The notes under the pieces: generated by a model | The model's input: the letters and a program-made list of their open reading frames with translations, nothing else | The model's database searches: none | What the model was told of the DNA's origin: nothing | Translations under genes and position numbers: made by a program | Origin: Narthecium ossifragum | Lineage: Eukaryota; Streptophyta; Magnoliopsida; Dioscoreales; Nartheciaceae | Length of the DNA: 64,000 bases | Assembly (NCBI GenBank): GCA_963920575.1 | Contig: OY986965.1 | Span: forward strand, 14,150,290 to 14,214,289 | Reading direction: 5' to 3' | Shown here: in pieces, positions 1-10,206 of the stretch | Numbering within the stretch: the first letter of the stretch is position 1 | How the letters are laid out: every line of letters begins with the position of its first letter

Positions 1-744
1 TGTTGCTTGATGATTGTAGAGGTCGTGTCGGCCTCGAGTCGGATCTGAGGTGTAGCCGGTGTCTGGTGTTCTTAAACTCTTGAGTAGAGGAGTTGCCTAC
101 TCAGTGGTGTCTCTTCACACCAAACAGTGTTTTATGTCCTGTTGAGAGTCAGCAATGTCGTTTCCTGCTAATGAGTGTGACCTGACATATGACCAGCCCG
201 GCTGGAAGACCATGATCGTGGGCCTCAAGGACACGCGGTGGGGTTATGGGACCCCTGTATACACCCAGGTTCTACTTGAGGGTGACACTGTTGTGTTTCC
301 CTCTTTCTTCTGTGTGTCGTAATGTAAATCCCTACTAAGCTTAGTGCTCACTCCTACCCGGGCTGCGTTTTGCAGGTGCAGGCGTCAGTACTTCTTCTGT
401 GGACCCTACCGGGCAGTTGGTCGGCGGTGCGGCGGCGCCTGGTGGACTTTGAGAGGTGGCGATCTTTACTGCTTTTATACCTTATGTTAGATAGTCTCCT
501 ACGGGAGTAATGTTGTATTTGGATCTTCCCCTCTCCGAGGATATGTATATTAAATTCACTTTGAGTTTTAAATCTGTGGTTCGATGTTGTTAAATTAATG
601 TCTTTAATTTGAGGGTACTTTTGGTGAACTGTTAGGGAGACCAATAGGTTAGAGGGAACCCTCGCCAGCTTTGTTTTTCGCGTTTTGTAGGTTCCGGTTC
701 GCGTCGCCCGGCCCGGTTGGGCTTTCGCGGGTCGGGGCCCGACA
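1..744 (+). mobile_element. Family A gypsy LTR, right-end fragment
   Basis: This is the last part of a Ty3/gypsy LTR, cut by the left edge of the window. It matches, on this strand, the end of the complete LTR at 7875-10201 and is the reverse complement of the LTRs at 3580 and 13062. The shared landmarks are the bracket around the Gly/Arg-rich block near 360-440, the stretch near 640-660 and the end GTCGGGGCCCGACA at 731-744. It terminates exactly against acyltransferase-like coding sequence. Because the left half is outside the window, it cannot be decided whether this is a solo LTR or the end of a longer element. It has no coding capacity. Confidence 0.85.
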
Positions 745-945
745 TCCGCGATGTGGAGCTCACGGCTCGGGCGGCGCTATCACAACACTACGTCGCGGAC
801 GTGCGCAACGAGAGCTGGCGGGCGTTCCGTGGCTGCAGGGGGAGGCAAGTGGTGCTGACGGTGAACCCGATGGTGATGGTAGAGCCATTCGTGAAGGAGT
901 ACTGGGGCGGGGTGGGGGTGGCGAGTGTGGGGATCGTTGTAGGCG
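745..945 (+). pseudogene. Glycerol-3-phosphate acyltransferase (GPAT) exon fragment
   Basis: The frame running through 747-930 reads RDVELTARAAL, then HYVADVRNESWRAF, then VVLTVNPMVMVEPFVKEY. This follows the region of plant land-type GPATs (cutin/suberin acyltransferases) that precedes the acyltransferase motifs, where the family has an 'HAD-like' N-terminal half with 'VLTANP.IMVE.F.KD.LG'. Similarity fades after about residue 65 (KEYWGG) and the sequence slides into purine-rich repeat at about 946. No acyltransferase HX4D block is present, so this is about 65 residues of a protein usually near 500. The 5' side is replaced by an LTR end, so the ATG at 717 lies in the LTR and is not a gene start. 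It is a captured or orphaned exon piece, not a functional gene. Confidence 0.6.
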
Positions 946-2009
946 AGGCGCTTGAGAAACAGAGGAAGAGGGAGGAGAGAGAGAGACAGAGGAGAGAGCA
1001 GGAGGGGAGAAGGGGAGGAGGAGCCGGAGAAGAGTGGAGGACATGAGGGGAGGCGGAGCCAGAGAAGAGGAGACTACGGAGCCGGAGAAGAGGATGCGAA
1101 GGAGCCGAAGGAGAGAACGGGAGGGGAGGAGGAGCGGGAGGCGAGGATGAATGGGAGGGGGTGGAGATGGGAGCAGGAGGCGGAGCCGGTGGTGGGGGTG
1201 GTGGAGGGTTTGCTCTGCAATGGGGACATAGGGACGGAGGTGGCGGCGTGGAGGCTGGAGGTATCGAGCAAGCGTCGAAGCATCGAGTTGGAGGGGACGA
1301 GGAGCTGGAGACGAGGACGAAGGCTAGGCGGGGCGGGGGCGGCGGGCGTGGGGGTCATTGTGGGGGCGGGGGCGGGGGAAGCTCGATGGAGAGAGATCGG
1401 GTGGATGGAGAGAGAGGGAGGGAGAGAGAGAGAGTGTGAGAGAGAGTGAATGGAGAGAGACTGAGAGAGAGGGATGGAGGGAGAGAGTTGATGGAGAGAG
1501 AGAGATCGGGTGGAGAGAGTGAGAGTCGATGGAGACTGAAGATCGGGTGGAGAGAGAGAGTGTGTGAGAGAGTGGATAGACAGAGATGGAGAGAGAGGGA
1601 GGGAGAGAGAGGGGGGGAGAGAGAGTCTGAGAGTGAGTCGATAGAGAGAGAAGATCGGGTGGAGAAAGACAATCCATGGAGAGAGATCGGGTGGATGGAG
1701 AGAGAGGGAGGGAGGGAGGGAGTGTGAGAGAGAGTGGATGGAGAGAGACTGAGACAAAGAGAGGAAGAGAGGGGGGGAGCGAGAGAGTTGATGGAGAGAG
1801 AGGGAGAGGGAATATGGAGAGAGAGGGTCGATGGAGAGAGAGTGGATGGAGAGAGATGGAGAGAGAGGGAGGGAGAGAGAGTGGAGACTCCATCGACTCA
1901 CTCCACTCTCCCCCCCCCCCCCCCCCCCCCTCCTCTTTCGCTCTCTCTCACTCCTCTCTCCATCCACTCTCTCTCACACTCTCTCTCCATCGACTCTCTC
2001 TTTCCACCC
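946..2009 (+). repeat. GA-rich block switching to CT-rich at about 1890
   Basis: About 940 bases are almost pure purine on this strand (units such as GGATGGAGAGAGAG and GATCGGGTGGA), followed from about 1890 by the complementary pyrimidine form (CTCCATCCACTCTCTCTC). The turn is the partly self-complementary stretch GTGGAGACTCCATCGAC and a run of about 20 C at 1911-1930. The first part (946-1140) has GGAGGAGCCGGAG units that recur at 26870-26960. Long open frames on both strands here are by-products of GA/CT repetition. No gene is seen. Confidence 0.85.
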
Positions 2010-3283
2010 TGTCACGTCCCGGCCCATAAAAACCCATCCGGACCGAGACACGAGGGGGGGATTCCTACATCTACTAACATCAAACTGGCGGAAACAGTTA
2101 TAATAAACAATCAGAGGACAGAAGTAAATCTAACATCTACTATTTCAAAAATTGTACATATATCAGAGTTATATCAAAATTTACATATATCAGTCCTCAA
2201 AAAGTTACGTCATCAGAAGTCACAAGAAAAGGACAGCAGAAGCCCTCTTGACCCTCAAGCATGACTTGATGTCGTCGCGCCGCCACATGACGAACAACTG
2301 GGGGCCACTGCAGAAGAGCTGGTACCTGCACATGCAAATACCGCAGCCCAGGTAGGAATGAGCAAAAGCTCAGCAGGGTTCTACTCTACGACACACACAA
2401 GGAAGGCAACAACAACTGTACTAACTCTGTGCCAAGTACCGAGGCCTGCCAAGGACCCCATAAATCCCGTCAATAACCCGAAGGGTACCTGTCCAAAGTA
2501 CGTTCCTCCGACAGCCACTGTTCAAGGACGGACCACCTTCGACAATCCCTGACACAGGGTGGACATGACGATACTAGTAGGACACCCCTCTCCAAGCGGG
2601 ATCTCCACACTTGGCGGAACTACCGTGGTTATGACAACCAACTCTCAGCACTGAAAGCAACAGAGCTAACACGATCTTTAGACTCCAAATCAAAAGCTAA
2701 GTCTTGCCATGGAGCTCATAAATCCCATCGATACCCCCAGGGTTCCTGTCCATGCAACCCTCTCCTGTCACAAACGAGGAGAACCTCAGCACATGTAGAA
2801 CACCCTTTCCCATGTTGGACACCAAGCATGACGACACATGTTGGGGTAACGACATCCACCTCTTAGCAAATGATACTGGAGTACGAGGGACAAACCCCAA
2901 TCAACAATACATGCAACAGTTTGATACAGGTAGCATACAAGTCAACCGGATCGCTGCAGCGGTACTACCAACCGCTGCCAGCCAATCCGCAACGGGTCCC
3001 GGCATTACGACGGTACCATGACCGTCAACCGCGGACTCCTATAACGGGAAGCAACCCCGAAAACCGCAGATGAACAGTAAAATATAATATTATAATCCGA
3101 ACATATAATATTATATTTAAAATACCAAAACATTCTCTACCTAGAGCTAATTGACCCCTTCGATACGACATCCAACCGACGTCGGATTCGAGATCCCACT
3201 TAGACTCCAGTCGATCAATATGTCGGGATCAACATATCCAAAATCTAGAAACATCCAACGACTAGATTAGCATGTCACCGCAA
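2010..3283 (-). mobile_element. Diverged family A LTR fragment
   Basis: It begins TGTCACGTCCCGGCCC, a decayed version of the TGTCGCGCCCCGACCC edge seen at 3580 and 13062, and follows those LTRs in order: the AGAAGAGCTGG / CTGCACCTGC block (2310-2360), the GATCGCTGCAGCGGTACTACC block (2950-2970), and the AT-rich hairpin (3081-3117). It stops near 3283, where sequence jumps to the leader region of the same family. It is older than the two LTRs to its right, judging by the many differences. It does not code. Confidence 0.75.
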
Positions 3284-3579
3284 TCGCAAACAGATGACAC
3301 GTCCTATTCCCTACTCGCTCATCTCCAGCACGGGGGGAGACACTGTCAGGCGAGGGAACAGACGACACCACTGCGCATGCACATTTCCCCCTGAGACGTC
3401 ATGACGCAACCAGGAAGCAACAAAACATAACAGCAAACAGATAGATAAGCATGTCACACGCGATCGCAAACAGACATGCAAAGATGTTCTAGACCAAGAA
3501 CTATCCCCATCCCACACTCAATCTCAACCGTATCCTGATCCTAACTCTGGGATCTACAACCTATGCTCTGATACCAAGC
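3284..3579 (-). mobile_element. Family A untranslated leader fragment with primer site
   Basis: These bases are nearly identical to 12774-13061, the leader next to the right LTR: both contain GACACGTCCTATTCCCTACT and the same run to the LTR edge. Reading on the minus strand, an LTR end is therefore followed by a leader here too, so the LTR at 3580-5845 has internal sequence on both sides. The remainder of the internal region to the left is missing and replaced by the diverged LTR piece. Confidence 0.75.
3565..3576 (-). promoter_or_regulatory. Primer binding site, initiator Met tRNA
   Basis: The minus strand reads TGGTATCAGAGC, the complement of the 3' end of plant initiator methionine tRNA, three bases from the LTR edge at 3580. 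It would prime minus-strand DNA synthesis for an element extending leftwards. Confidence 0.85.
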
Positions 3580-5845
3580 TGTCGCGCCCCGACCCGCGAA
3601 AGCCCAACCGGGCCGGGCGACGCGAACCGGAACCTAACTAAATGCGGAAATAAAGGTGAGGGATTCCCCCAACTTACTGATTTCATTAAACAGTTCATAA
3701 GCACCCCTGAATAATACAATAATTTCAAATCTCAAAAGATGTAATATAATATTCAAAACCTCAAAGGGGTTACAACAGTTTATACATCATACTCCCGTAG
3801 GAGACTAACTATAACAAAAAAATAGAAAGGGATCACCGGTCCTCAGACCCCGCCAGACGCCGCCGCGCCACCAAACACCTGCCCGGTAGGGGCTACTGAA
3901 GAAGAGCTGGCGCCTGCACCTGCAAAACGCAGCCCGGGTAGGAGTGAGCATAAAGCTCAGTAGCGTTCTACACTACGTCACACAGAAGAAAGGGGAACGC
4001 AAGAGTGTCGCCCTCAAGTAAGACCTGGCTGTATACAGGTCCCATAACCCCACCGCGTGTCCCTGAGGCCCATGAACATGGTCGCACTCAATAGCAGGAA
4101 ACAACACTGCTGGCCCACAAGCAGGTACCGGCACTGCAGGCGGGAAACTGCACCGCTAAGTAGTCAACCTCTCTACTCAAGGGTCAACATAGTGGAACAC
4201 GGGCTACACCTCAGCATCCGACTCAAGGCCGACACGACCTCTATAAACACCAAGCAACATGTGCACCAATCATCTAAGCCTATCATCAAATTTGACTGGA
4301 CACCACAATTCAAACCGGATCCTAACTACCCAACCCCGGTCCTAGGGCTAAATCCGAGCTTCCAGCCTCGGGACGGCGATCCACAAAATCACCCACGCCC
4401 TAACCATGCAACTAATGAACAACAGAGAATGCATGCAATGAACATACACAGATAAGAGAATAAAGCATGCAACAGTATGATCAGGCAACATACAAGTCTA
4501 ACAGGATCGCTGCAGCGGTACTACCAACCGCTGCCAGCCGATCCGCAGCGGGTCCCGGCATTTCGACGGTACCACGACCGTCAACCGCGAAATCCTGCAA
4601 TGGAAAGCAACCCCGAAAACTTCGATGAACAGTAAAAATATAATATTATAATCCGAGCTTATAATATTATATTCAAAACACCAAAAAGTTCTCTACAGTC
4701 AGGCAGTTGACCCCGTCGATCCGACATCCAAACGACGTCGGATACAAGATCCAACTTAGATACAAGTAAATCTATATGTGTAGATCAACATTAATCAAAA
4801 TCACTAATTAAACTAACTTACCAATTAATTACTGCAATGTAGCCCGCCAGTAATAAATTCATAACAATTCGTAGGAAAATCGGAAAAATACGAAATAAAC
4901 TGGGATGGAAAGGTAACGAAGAGATCTACAACTCTTATGTTTATCTAAAGCCAAGATCATACACATACAAGCCGGAAATCTCGCCGCAAATCGGCTGTTC
5001 TTCAAGAACAGCAGAAAACCCGAAAATCCGAGATTAATCATGCATAAATCCTACTCAAAACTCAACCAAAGATCATGAAACTTATATCAGTAATTCTAAG
5101 AGACAAGATGCATCTAACAGCACAATTTCATCAAGATCTAACGGATAGATTTAACGAAACCCATTAATTAACTCATGTAGGTAGAACACCTACCGAAGCT
5201 GCTAATCCTTGGATGATCCCCGCTAAACAGCTGCTAACCAAGCTACTAAACCACGTCAAAGATCGTCCTCACGTCGCCACGATCCCAACGAGCCTTCAAG
5301 CTCCCAAAATGGTGGCCGGAGGAGGGAGAACGACAATGAAGGAGGTGGCTGCCGGAAGAAAAACAGAGCAAGCTCTGCTTGCGGGAAGAAGAAACAACCA
5401 AGGAGAAGAAGAGAAGGAAGAAGAGGAAGAGAAGAGAAGGAGAAGGTAGGGGAAGTCCGGGGGAAAGTGGGGGAAGGTCGGGGAAGGTGAAGGAGAGGAC
5501 CTCTCCTTTGACAACGGAGAGAAACGGCCACGGCCGTCCTCGCAAACCCAACTGCCCAACCTGCTCTGCTAACGAGTCCGATCGATCGCTCCTAGGAGCG
5601 ATCGATCGCTCAAGGGCCGTAAGCTGCCCAAAAGCAAGCTTCAGCGCGCCCGAGCTGGGATCTTCCGATCCCGGGTCCACCTAATCATTCTAATCAAGCA
5701 CCAACACAAACAAGGTCAGTGTGTGCACACGCGGGTTTGAAACAAACCAACAAGGTGCAATTTACCAAATTGCCCTTGTGGTCCACAACGAGCCACGGGC
5801 CCGACTCAGGCGGTCGACCCAGAAATAGAGGGACAGGTCATCACA
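3580..5845 (-). mobile_element. Family A LTR (left, 3' LTR of the minus-strand element)
   Basis: It runs from TGTCGCGCCCCGACCC (3580) to GGTCATCACA (5845), giving the TG...CA ends on either strand, 2266 bases. It is closely similar to 13062-15373 along its whole length; the clearest difference is a deletion of about 45 bases near 4775 here. Landmarks are the AT hairpin (4637-4673) and a perfect 30-bp palindrome (5579-5608) about 240 bases inside the U3 end. The integrase end lies 75 bases beyond its right edge, as expected for a 3' LTR. It also has a primer site on its outer (left) side, so it is shared by two internal regions. Confidence 0.88.
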
Positions 5846-5920
5846 TCCTAATACCCTTAAAGGAAATCTCGTCCCGAGATTCGATAAAGGTAGGGCTCGG
5901 AAACAGAAAAAACAGTTACA

Positions 5921-6298
5921 CTAAAAGACAGGACAAGAGGTACCTCTAGATGAAAACAACTGTGGAAACTCCTGCTGCATGCGCGCCTCGTGCTCCCAGG
6001 TCATCTCCTCGGTGCCTCTGTGCCTCCACAGTACCTTGACCAAGGGAATCGTCTTGCCCCGCAAGACCTGATCCCTCCGGTCAAGTACTCGAACTGGCTG
6101 CTCGACGAACGTCGCGTCTGCCTCAAGCTCAATGTCATCCACCCTGATGACATGAGATGGATCCAGGTGATACTTCCTCAACATCGACACATGGAACGTC
6201 GGATGCACATCTGACATGTGCTGATGAAGATCCAGGCGGTAAGCTACCTCGCCGATCCTCTCTAGGATCTCAAACGACCCGACAAACCTCGGCACCAA
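5921..6298 (-). pseudogene. Gypsy integrase C-terminal domain (chromo-like tail)
   Basis: The frame of 125 residues starts VPRFVGSFEILERIGEVAYRL, the typical gypsy integrase C-terminal beta-barrel opening, passes through the HPTFHVSMLRKY block near residue 35-45, and ends with VKVLWRHRGTEEMTWE, the strand-helix of a chromodomain-like fold in the Tekay/Del group. This part of integrase contacts DNA or chromatin and guides insertion. The stop falls about 75 bases before the 3' LTR, the normal place. Its start is not a real start: it should continue upstream into the core, but the frame breaks near 6300-6400. Confidence 0.82.
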
Positions 6299-6400
6299 CT
6301 TACCACCGCTGCCAAACCTGACGGATCCTCTGTACGGCGATGCTTATAGGAACACTCTGTCGTCGACTGCAATCTCTAACGGTCGTCGCCTCTGATCTGC

Positions 6401-6886
6401 CTAACTCTTTTGCCGGCTCTGAGCCGTCAGAAGTCTCTGCCTGATCTGCACTAACCTCTTTGACGACAGCCTGATGAGGTCTGGACCGGTGAGTGAAGCC
6501 TCTGATCTGCCTAACTCTCCAACCTCTGTCCAGCACACTGGGGAACGACACGGCCTACCATACAACGCCTCGAAAGGTGCTACCCCAAAATTGGATTGGT
6601 AGCTGTTGTTGTAGGCGAACTCCACCAAGGGGACGTGCTCCTCCCAGCTGCCTCCGGCGTCGAGGACACATGCTCTCAGCCTGTCCTCTAAGATCTGGAT
6701 CGTCCGCTCCGACTGCCCGTCTGTCTGCGGATGGAACGCCGTACTGAAAGTCAGGAGTGTGCCAACTGCCCCCTGGAAGTCCCGCCAGAACCTGCTGGTG
6801 AACCTGGGGTCACGGTCTGACACGATAGAAACTGGAACTCCGTGTAGTTTGACCATCTCTCTGACGAGTGAACTGCTATGTGGCAC
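6401..6886 (-). pseudogene. Gypsy integrase core, second half
   Basis: The 161 residues contain [18 protein letters not shown] with the second catalytic Asp (SDRD), [13 protein letters not shown] with the catalytic Glu, and [30 protein letters not shown], all textbook Ty3/gypsy integrase. The segment that should lie upstream and carry the first catalytic Asp (the 'MDFI.GLP' block) is absent: sequence changes within about 25 bases of residue 10 into a 13-bp minisatellite. The C-terminal 30 residues also drift out of family pattern, and the chromo-like tail continues in another frame at 6298. It is non-functional. Confidence 0.85.
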
Positions 6887-6911
6887 ACATACTCATCTCA
6901 TATGTGCTGAC

Positions 6912-7382
6912 CTGACCTCTGCATCTAATCTCTGTATCTGATCTCTGCATCTAATCTCTGTATCTGATCTCTGCATCTAATCTATGTATCTGATCTCTGC
7001 ACCTAATCTCTGTATCTGATCTCTGCACCTAATCTCTGTATCTGATCTCTGCACCTAATCTCTGTATCTGGTCTCTGCACCTAATCTTTGTATCTGATCT
7101 CTGCATCTAATCTCTGTATCTGATCTCTGCAACTAATCTCTGTATCTGGTCTCTGCACCTAATCTCTATATCTGATCTCTGCATCTAATCTCTGTATCTG
7201 ATCTCTGCACCTAATCTCTGTATCTGATCTCTGCATCTAATCTCTGTATCTGATCTCTGAACCTAATCTCTGTATCTGATCTCTGCATCTAATCTCTGTA
7301 TCTGATCTCTGCACCTAATCTCTGTATCTGATCTCTGCATATAATCTCTGTATATGATCTCTGCACCTAATCTCTGTATCTG
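6912..7382 (+). repeat. 13-bp minisatellite (26-bp higher unit) inside integrase
   Basis: Two 13-base subunits alternate, TCTCTGCATCTAA and TCTCTGTATCTGA, with C/T and A/G variants, for about 36 subunits (roughly 18 double units). Single-base variants such as GCACCTAA and TCTGGT recur in several units, indicating copying within the array. It occupies the place between the integrase zinc-binding domain and the surviving core. On the minus strand it keeps one frame partly open, giving short repeats rich in Asp, Arg and Gln. Confidence 0.95.
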
Positions 7383-7484
7383 GTGCCAACCAAGCTGACG
7401 ACGAAATCCATGATTTATCTCCATGCCTCCTGAATGAGCAGCAACAGGAGAGGAGTGAACCTCACGTAGGATGTCCTCGTGCAA
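7383..7484 (-). pseudogene. Gypsy integrase zinc-binding (HHCC) domain remnant
   Basis: The frame begins MHEDILREVHSSPVAAHSGG and continues MEINHGFRRQLGWH before entering the minisatellite. This matches the first half of the gypsy H2C2 finger, where two His (REVH and AAHSGG) are followed by a 'LRR.FWWP' helix. The two Cys that complete the finger are missing because the array replaces them. The domain normally aids integrase multimerisation. Confidence 0.72.
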
Positions 7485-7869
7485 CTCTGGATCTGCTACT
7501 CCACCTCTGGGGTACTATCAACTGTCTGCTAAAGCCGTCAGGAAACTCTATAGGCTCGATGTCGTCGTCGCTCCACGCCATCATGGTCCTGGTGCAGACT
7601 CTCAGGGTAGGGTTGCCTCGGCCTCCACCTCGTCTGGTCTCTGCTCTTTGCCAACTCTGGTTGATCCTCTGCACGGAGGAACCTTCAGGAACACCCTATC
7701 GGAACTGAGAACTCCAAAGATCATCGCCTCTGCCCTGAGTAGCTCTCTCGTCTACTCTGTGCTGATCTCCCTGAGGACTGTCTGACGACGTCTGGGATGG
7801 TGGATGGTGTCTCAACAACGTCGGTTGAGCAATCGGATGAACGCCACGAACTGACGTGCTACACCTAGA
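7485..7869 (-). mobile_element. Degenerate pol segment of family A element
   Basis: No domain can be read with confidence. Position between the integrase zinc finger and the RT remnant suggests RNase H and linker. Frames are broken on the minus strand. Nothing else is visible. Confidence 0.4.
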
Positions 7870-7874
7870 ATGGC
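7870..7874 (+). repeat. Target site duplication ATGGC (left)
   Basis: ATGGC lies directly before the LTR edge TGTGAGGACC at 7875 and is repeated directly after the other edge at 10202-10206. A 5-bp duplication is the usual Ty3/gypsy signature. Confidence 0.9.
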
Positions 7875-10201
7875 TGTGAGGACCTGCCCCTCTACCCTTG
7901 TGGCTCGCTGTAGACCGCAAGGGCAATTTGGTAAATTGTGCCTTGTTGGTTTGTTTCACACCCGCGTGTGCACACACTGGCCTTGTCTGTGTTCGTGTTT
8001 GTTTAGAATGGCTAGGTGAACCCGAGATCGGAAGATCTGAGCTTGGGCTTGTGTTTTAGCCCAAGTTTGCCTTTCTGAGCAAAGGAGATCGATCTAGATG
8101 GCTAGGGAGATCGATCATACTCGAGTCGGTGGGTTTTCTCTTTCGCGAGGACGGCCGTCGGCCGTCGCTCTCCCCTGTCAGAAGGGGAGGACTTTCCCTC
8201 CCCTCCCCCAGCCTTTTCTCCGGCTTTCCTGGCTTTCCCCCGAGCTTTCCCTTCTTCTTCTTCTCTTCTCTTCTCTTCTTCTTCTTCCTTTCTCTTCTTT
8301 CCCGCGGTGCTCTGTTTCTTCCCTTCTCCGCCGGCGAGCTTCTTCTTCGCCGTTCTCCCTCCTCCGACCACCAAATTAGGTGTTCTAAAGCTTGTTGGAT
8401 TCGTGGAGACGAGAGGAACATTGCTGAGGTGGTTTGAAGTCGTGTTGGTGACTGGTTTGCGAGGGATCAACCGAGGAATGCGCAGTTGGGTAGGTTCTTC
8501 TACCTACATGTGTTCTTCAATGGGTTTCGCGTGATCTAACCGTTGGATCTGTTGATCCTCATGCTTGTAGATGCTTCTTACCTATTAGAATAACTGATTT
8601 GAGTTTCATGTTGATCAGTTGAGTTTTGAGTAGGTTTATTACATGATTAAGCTCGGATTCTCTGTTTTTCTGCTATTCTTGAGAAACAGCCGGCTTGCGG
8701 CGCGTTTTTCGGCCGGCCAGTACATGATCTTGGATTTTTCTAAACATAAGAGTTGTAGATCACTTCGTTAGCTTTCCATTCCATATTGTTTCGTATTTTT
8801 CCGGTTTTTCTACGATTTCTTATGAATTGTTTGCTGGAGGGCTGCGTTGCAGCAATTAATTAGAAAGTTAGTTTTGATTAGTGGTTTTCATTAGCGTTTT
8901 CCTGTTAATCCAACCGTTGGATGATTCTGGATTTTGGATATGGTGATCTATACATGTAGCTCTACTGTTGGCTAAGTTGGATCTTGAATCCAACGTCGTT
9001 TGGATGTCAGATCGACCAGATCAAATAGCCTCTAGTAGAGAACATTTGGTGTTTTTAAATATAATATTATATGTCGAATTATAATATTATATTTCTACTG
9101 TTCATGAGCGGTTTTCGGGGTTGCTTCCCGTTGCAGGAGTCTGCGGTCGACGGTTATGGTACCATCGTAATCCCGGGACCCGCTGCGGATCGGCTGGCAG
9201 CGGTTGGTGGTACCGCTGCAGCGATCCAGTAGACTTATGTGATGTTTGCCATACTGTTGCATGCCTATCTCCTGTTTGTGTATGTCATAGCATGCATTGT
9301 TGATTGTGCATTAGTTGCATTGGTTAGGGCGTGGGTGATCCTTGGGTCGCCGTCCCGAGGCTGGAAGCTCGGACTTAGCCCTAGGACCGGGGTTGGGTAG
9401 TTTGGACCCGGTTTGAATTGTGGTGTCCAGTCGAATCTTATGATAGGCTTAGAGGACTGGTACACATGATTGTTTGATGATTGTAGAGGTCGTGTCGGCC
9501 TCAAGTCAGGTGTTGAGGATGCCACCGGTGACGGGTCTTATTCTTTGGGCAGTGTCCATTCCTGTCACTAGGGGCATCAGTGTGGGCCCATGGCGAGTTG
9601 GGTGACCACAGCTGGAACCCTACGACACTAGGCGTATCCAGAATGGGCCCAGTCCGTTGGGGTGACCATGGTTGGATATGCCTAGAGATCACCGGTGAAT
9701 GGTAATGGGACCATTGTAGCTCACTCGAGTCTGGCTTGAGGGCGACACTGTTGCGTTTCCCTCTTCCTTCTGTGTGGCGTAGTGTAGATCCCTACTGAGC
9801 TTAGTGCTCACACCTATCCGGGGCTGTGTTTTGCAGGTGCAGGCGTCAGTTCCTCTTCTGTGGCCCCTACCGGGCAGTTGGTCGGCGGTGCGGCGGCGCC
9901 TGGTGGACTTTGAGAGGTGGTGATCGTTTACTGCTTTTACCCTATGTTAGTTAGTCTCCTACGGGAGTAATGCTGTACTTTGAATCTTCCCCTCTCCGAG
10001 GATTTGTATATCAACACTTTGAGTTTTAATCTGTGGTTCGAGGCTTCATTATTATATTGTTGTTTTAATTGGGGATGCTTTGGTGAATTGCTAGGGAGAC
10101 CAATAGGTTAGAGGGAACCCTCGTCGTTCTTTTTCCGCGTTTGTTAGGTTCCGGTTCGCGTCGCCCAGCCCTGTTGGGCTTTCGCGGGACGGGGCGCGAC
10201 A
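7875..10201 (+). mobile_element. Solo LTR, family A, nested in opposite orientation
   Basis: A complete LTR runs from TGTGAGGACCTGCCC to GACGGGGCGCGACA (2327 bases). It is the reverse complement in arrangement of 3580-5845 but more diverged from it than that LTR is from 13062-15373, and carries the same landmarks: Lys/Glu-rich pseudo-coding purine block (8250-8350 as CT), AT hairpin (9057-9094), CGGTTGGTGGTACCGCTGCAGCG block (9200-9220). It is flanked by ATGGC on both sides and has no internal region, so it is a solo LTR left by recombination between two LTRs after insertion into the older minus-strand element. Confidence 0.93.
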
Positions 10202-10206
10202 ATGGC
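10202..10206 (+). repeat. Target site duplication ATGGC (right)
   Basis: This is the right-hand copy of the five bases at 7870-7874, immediately after the solo LTR edge. Confidence 0.9.

Noticed and set aside
717..1046. ATG at 717 as start of an acyltransferase gene
   Set aside because: The ATG lies in the LTR. Only about 65 codons match GPAT, and the rest is GA repeat.
952..2264. Long open frames on both strands rich in Arg-Glu or Ser-Leu-His
   Set aside because: They come from GA/CT repeat units read in any frame; no start context, no domain, and overlapping frames on both strands.
5213..5684. Paired frames on both strands in the LTR (and the same at 14741-15212, 8056-8470)
   Set aside because: They recur at the same place in every family A LTR and reflect a purine-rich tract, not a conserved protein.
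6912..7382. CRISPR-like regular array
   Set aside because: Units are contiguous 13-mers without unique spacers and lie within retroelement pol of a plant.
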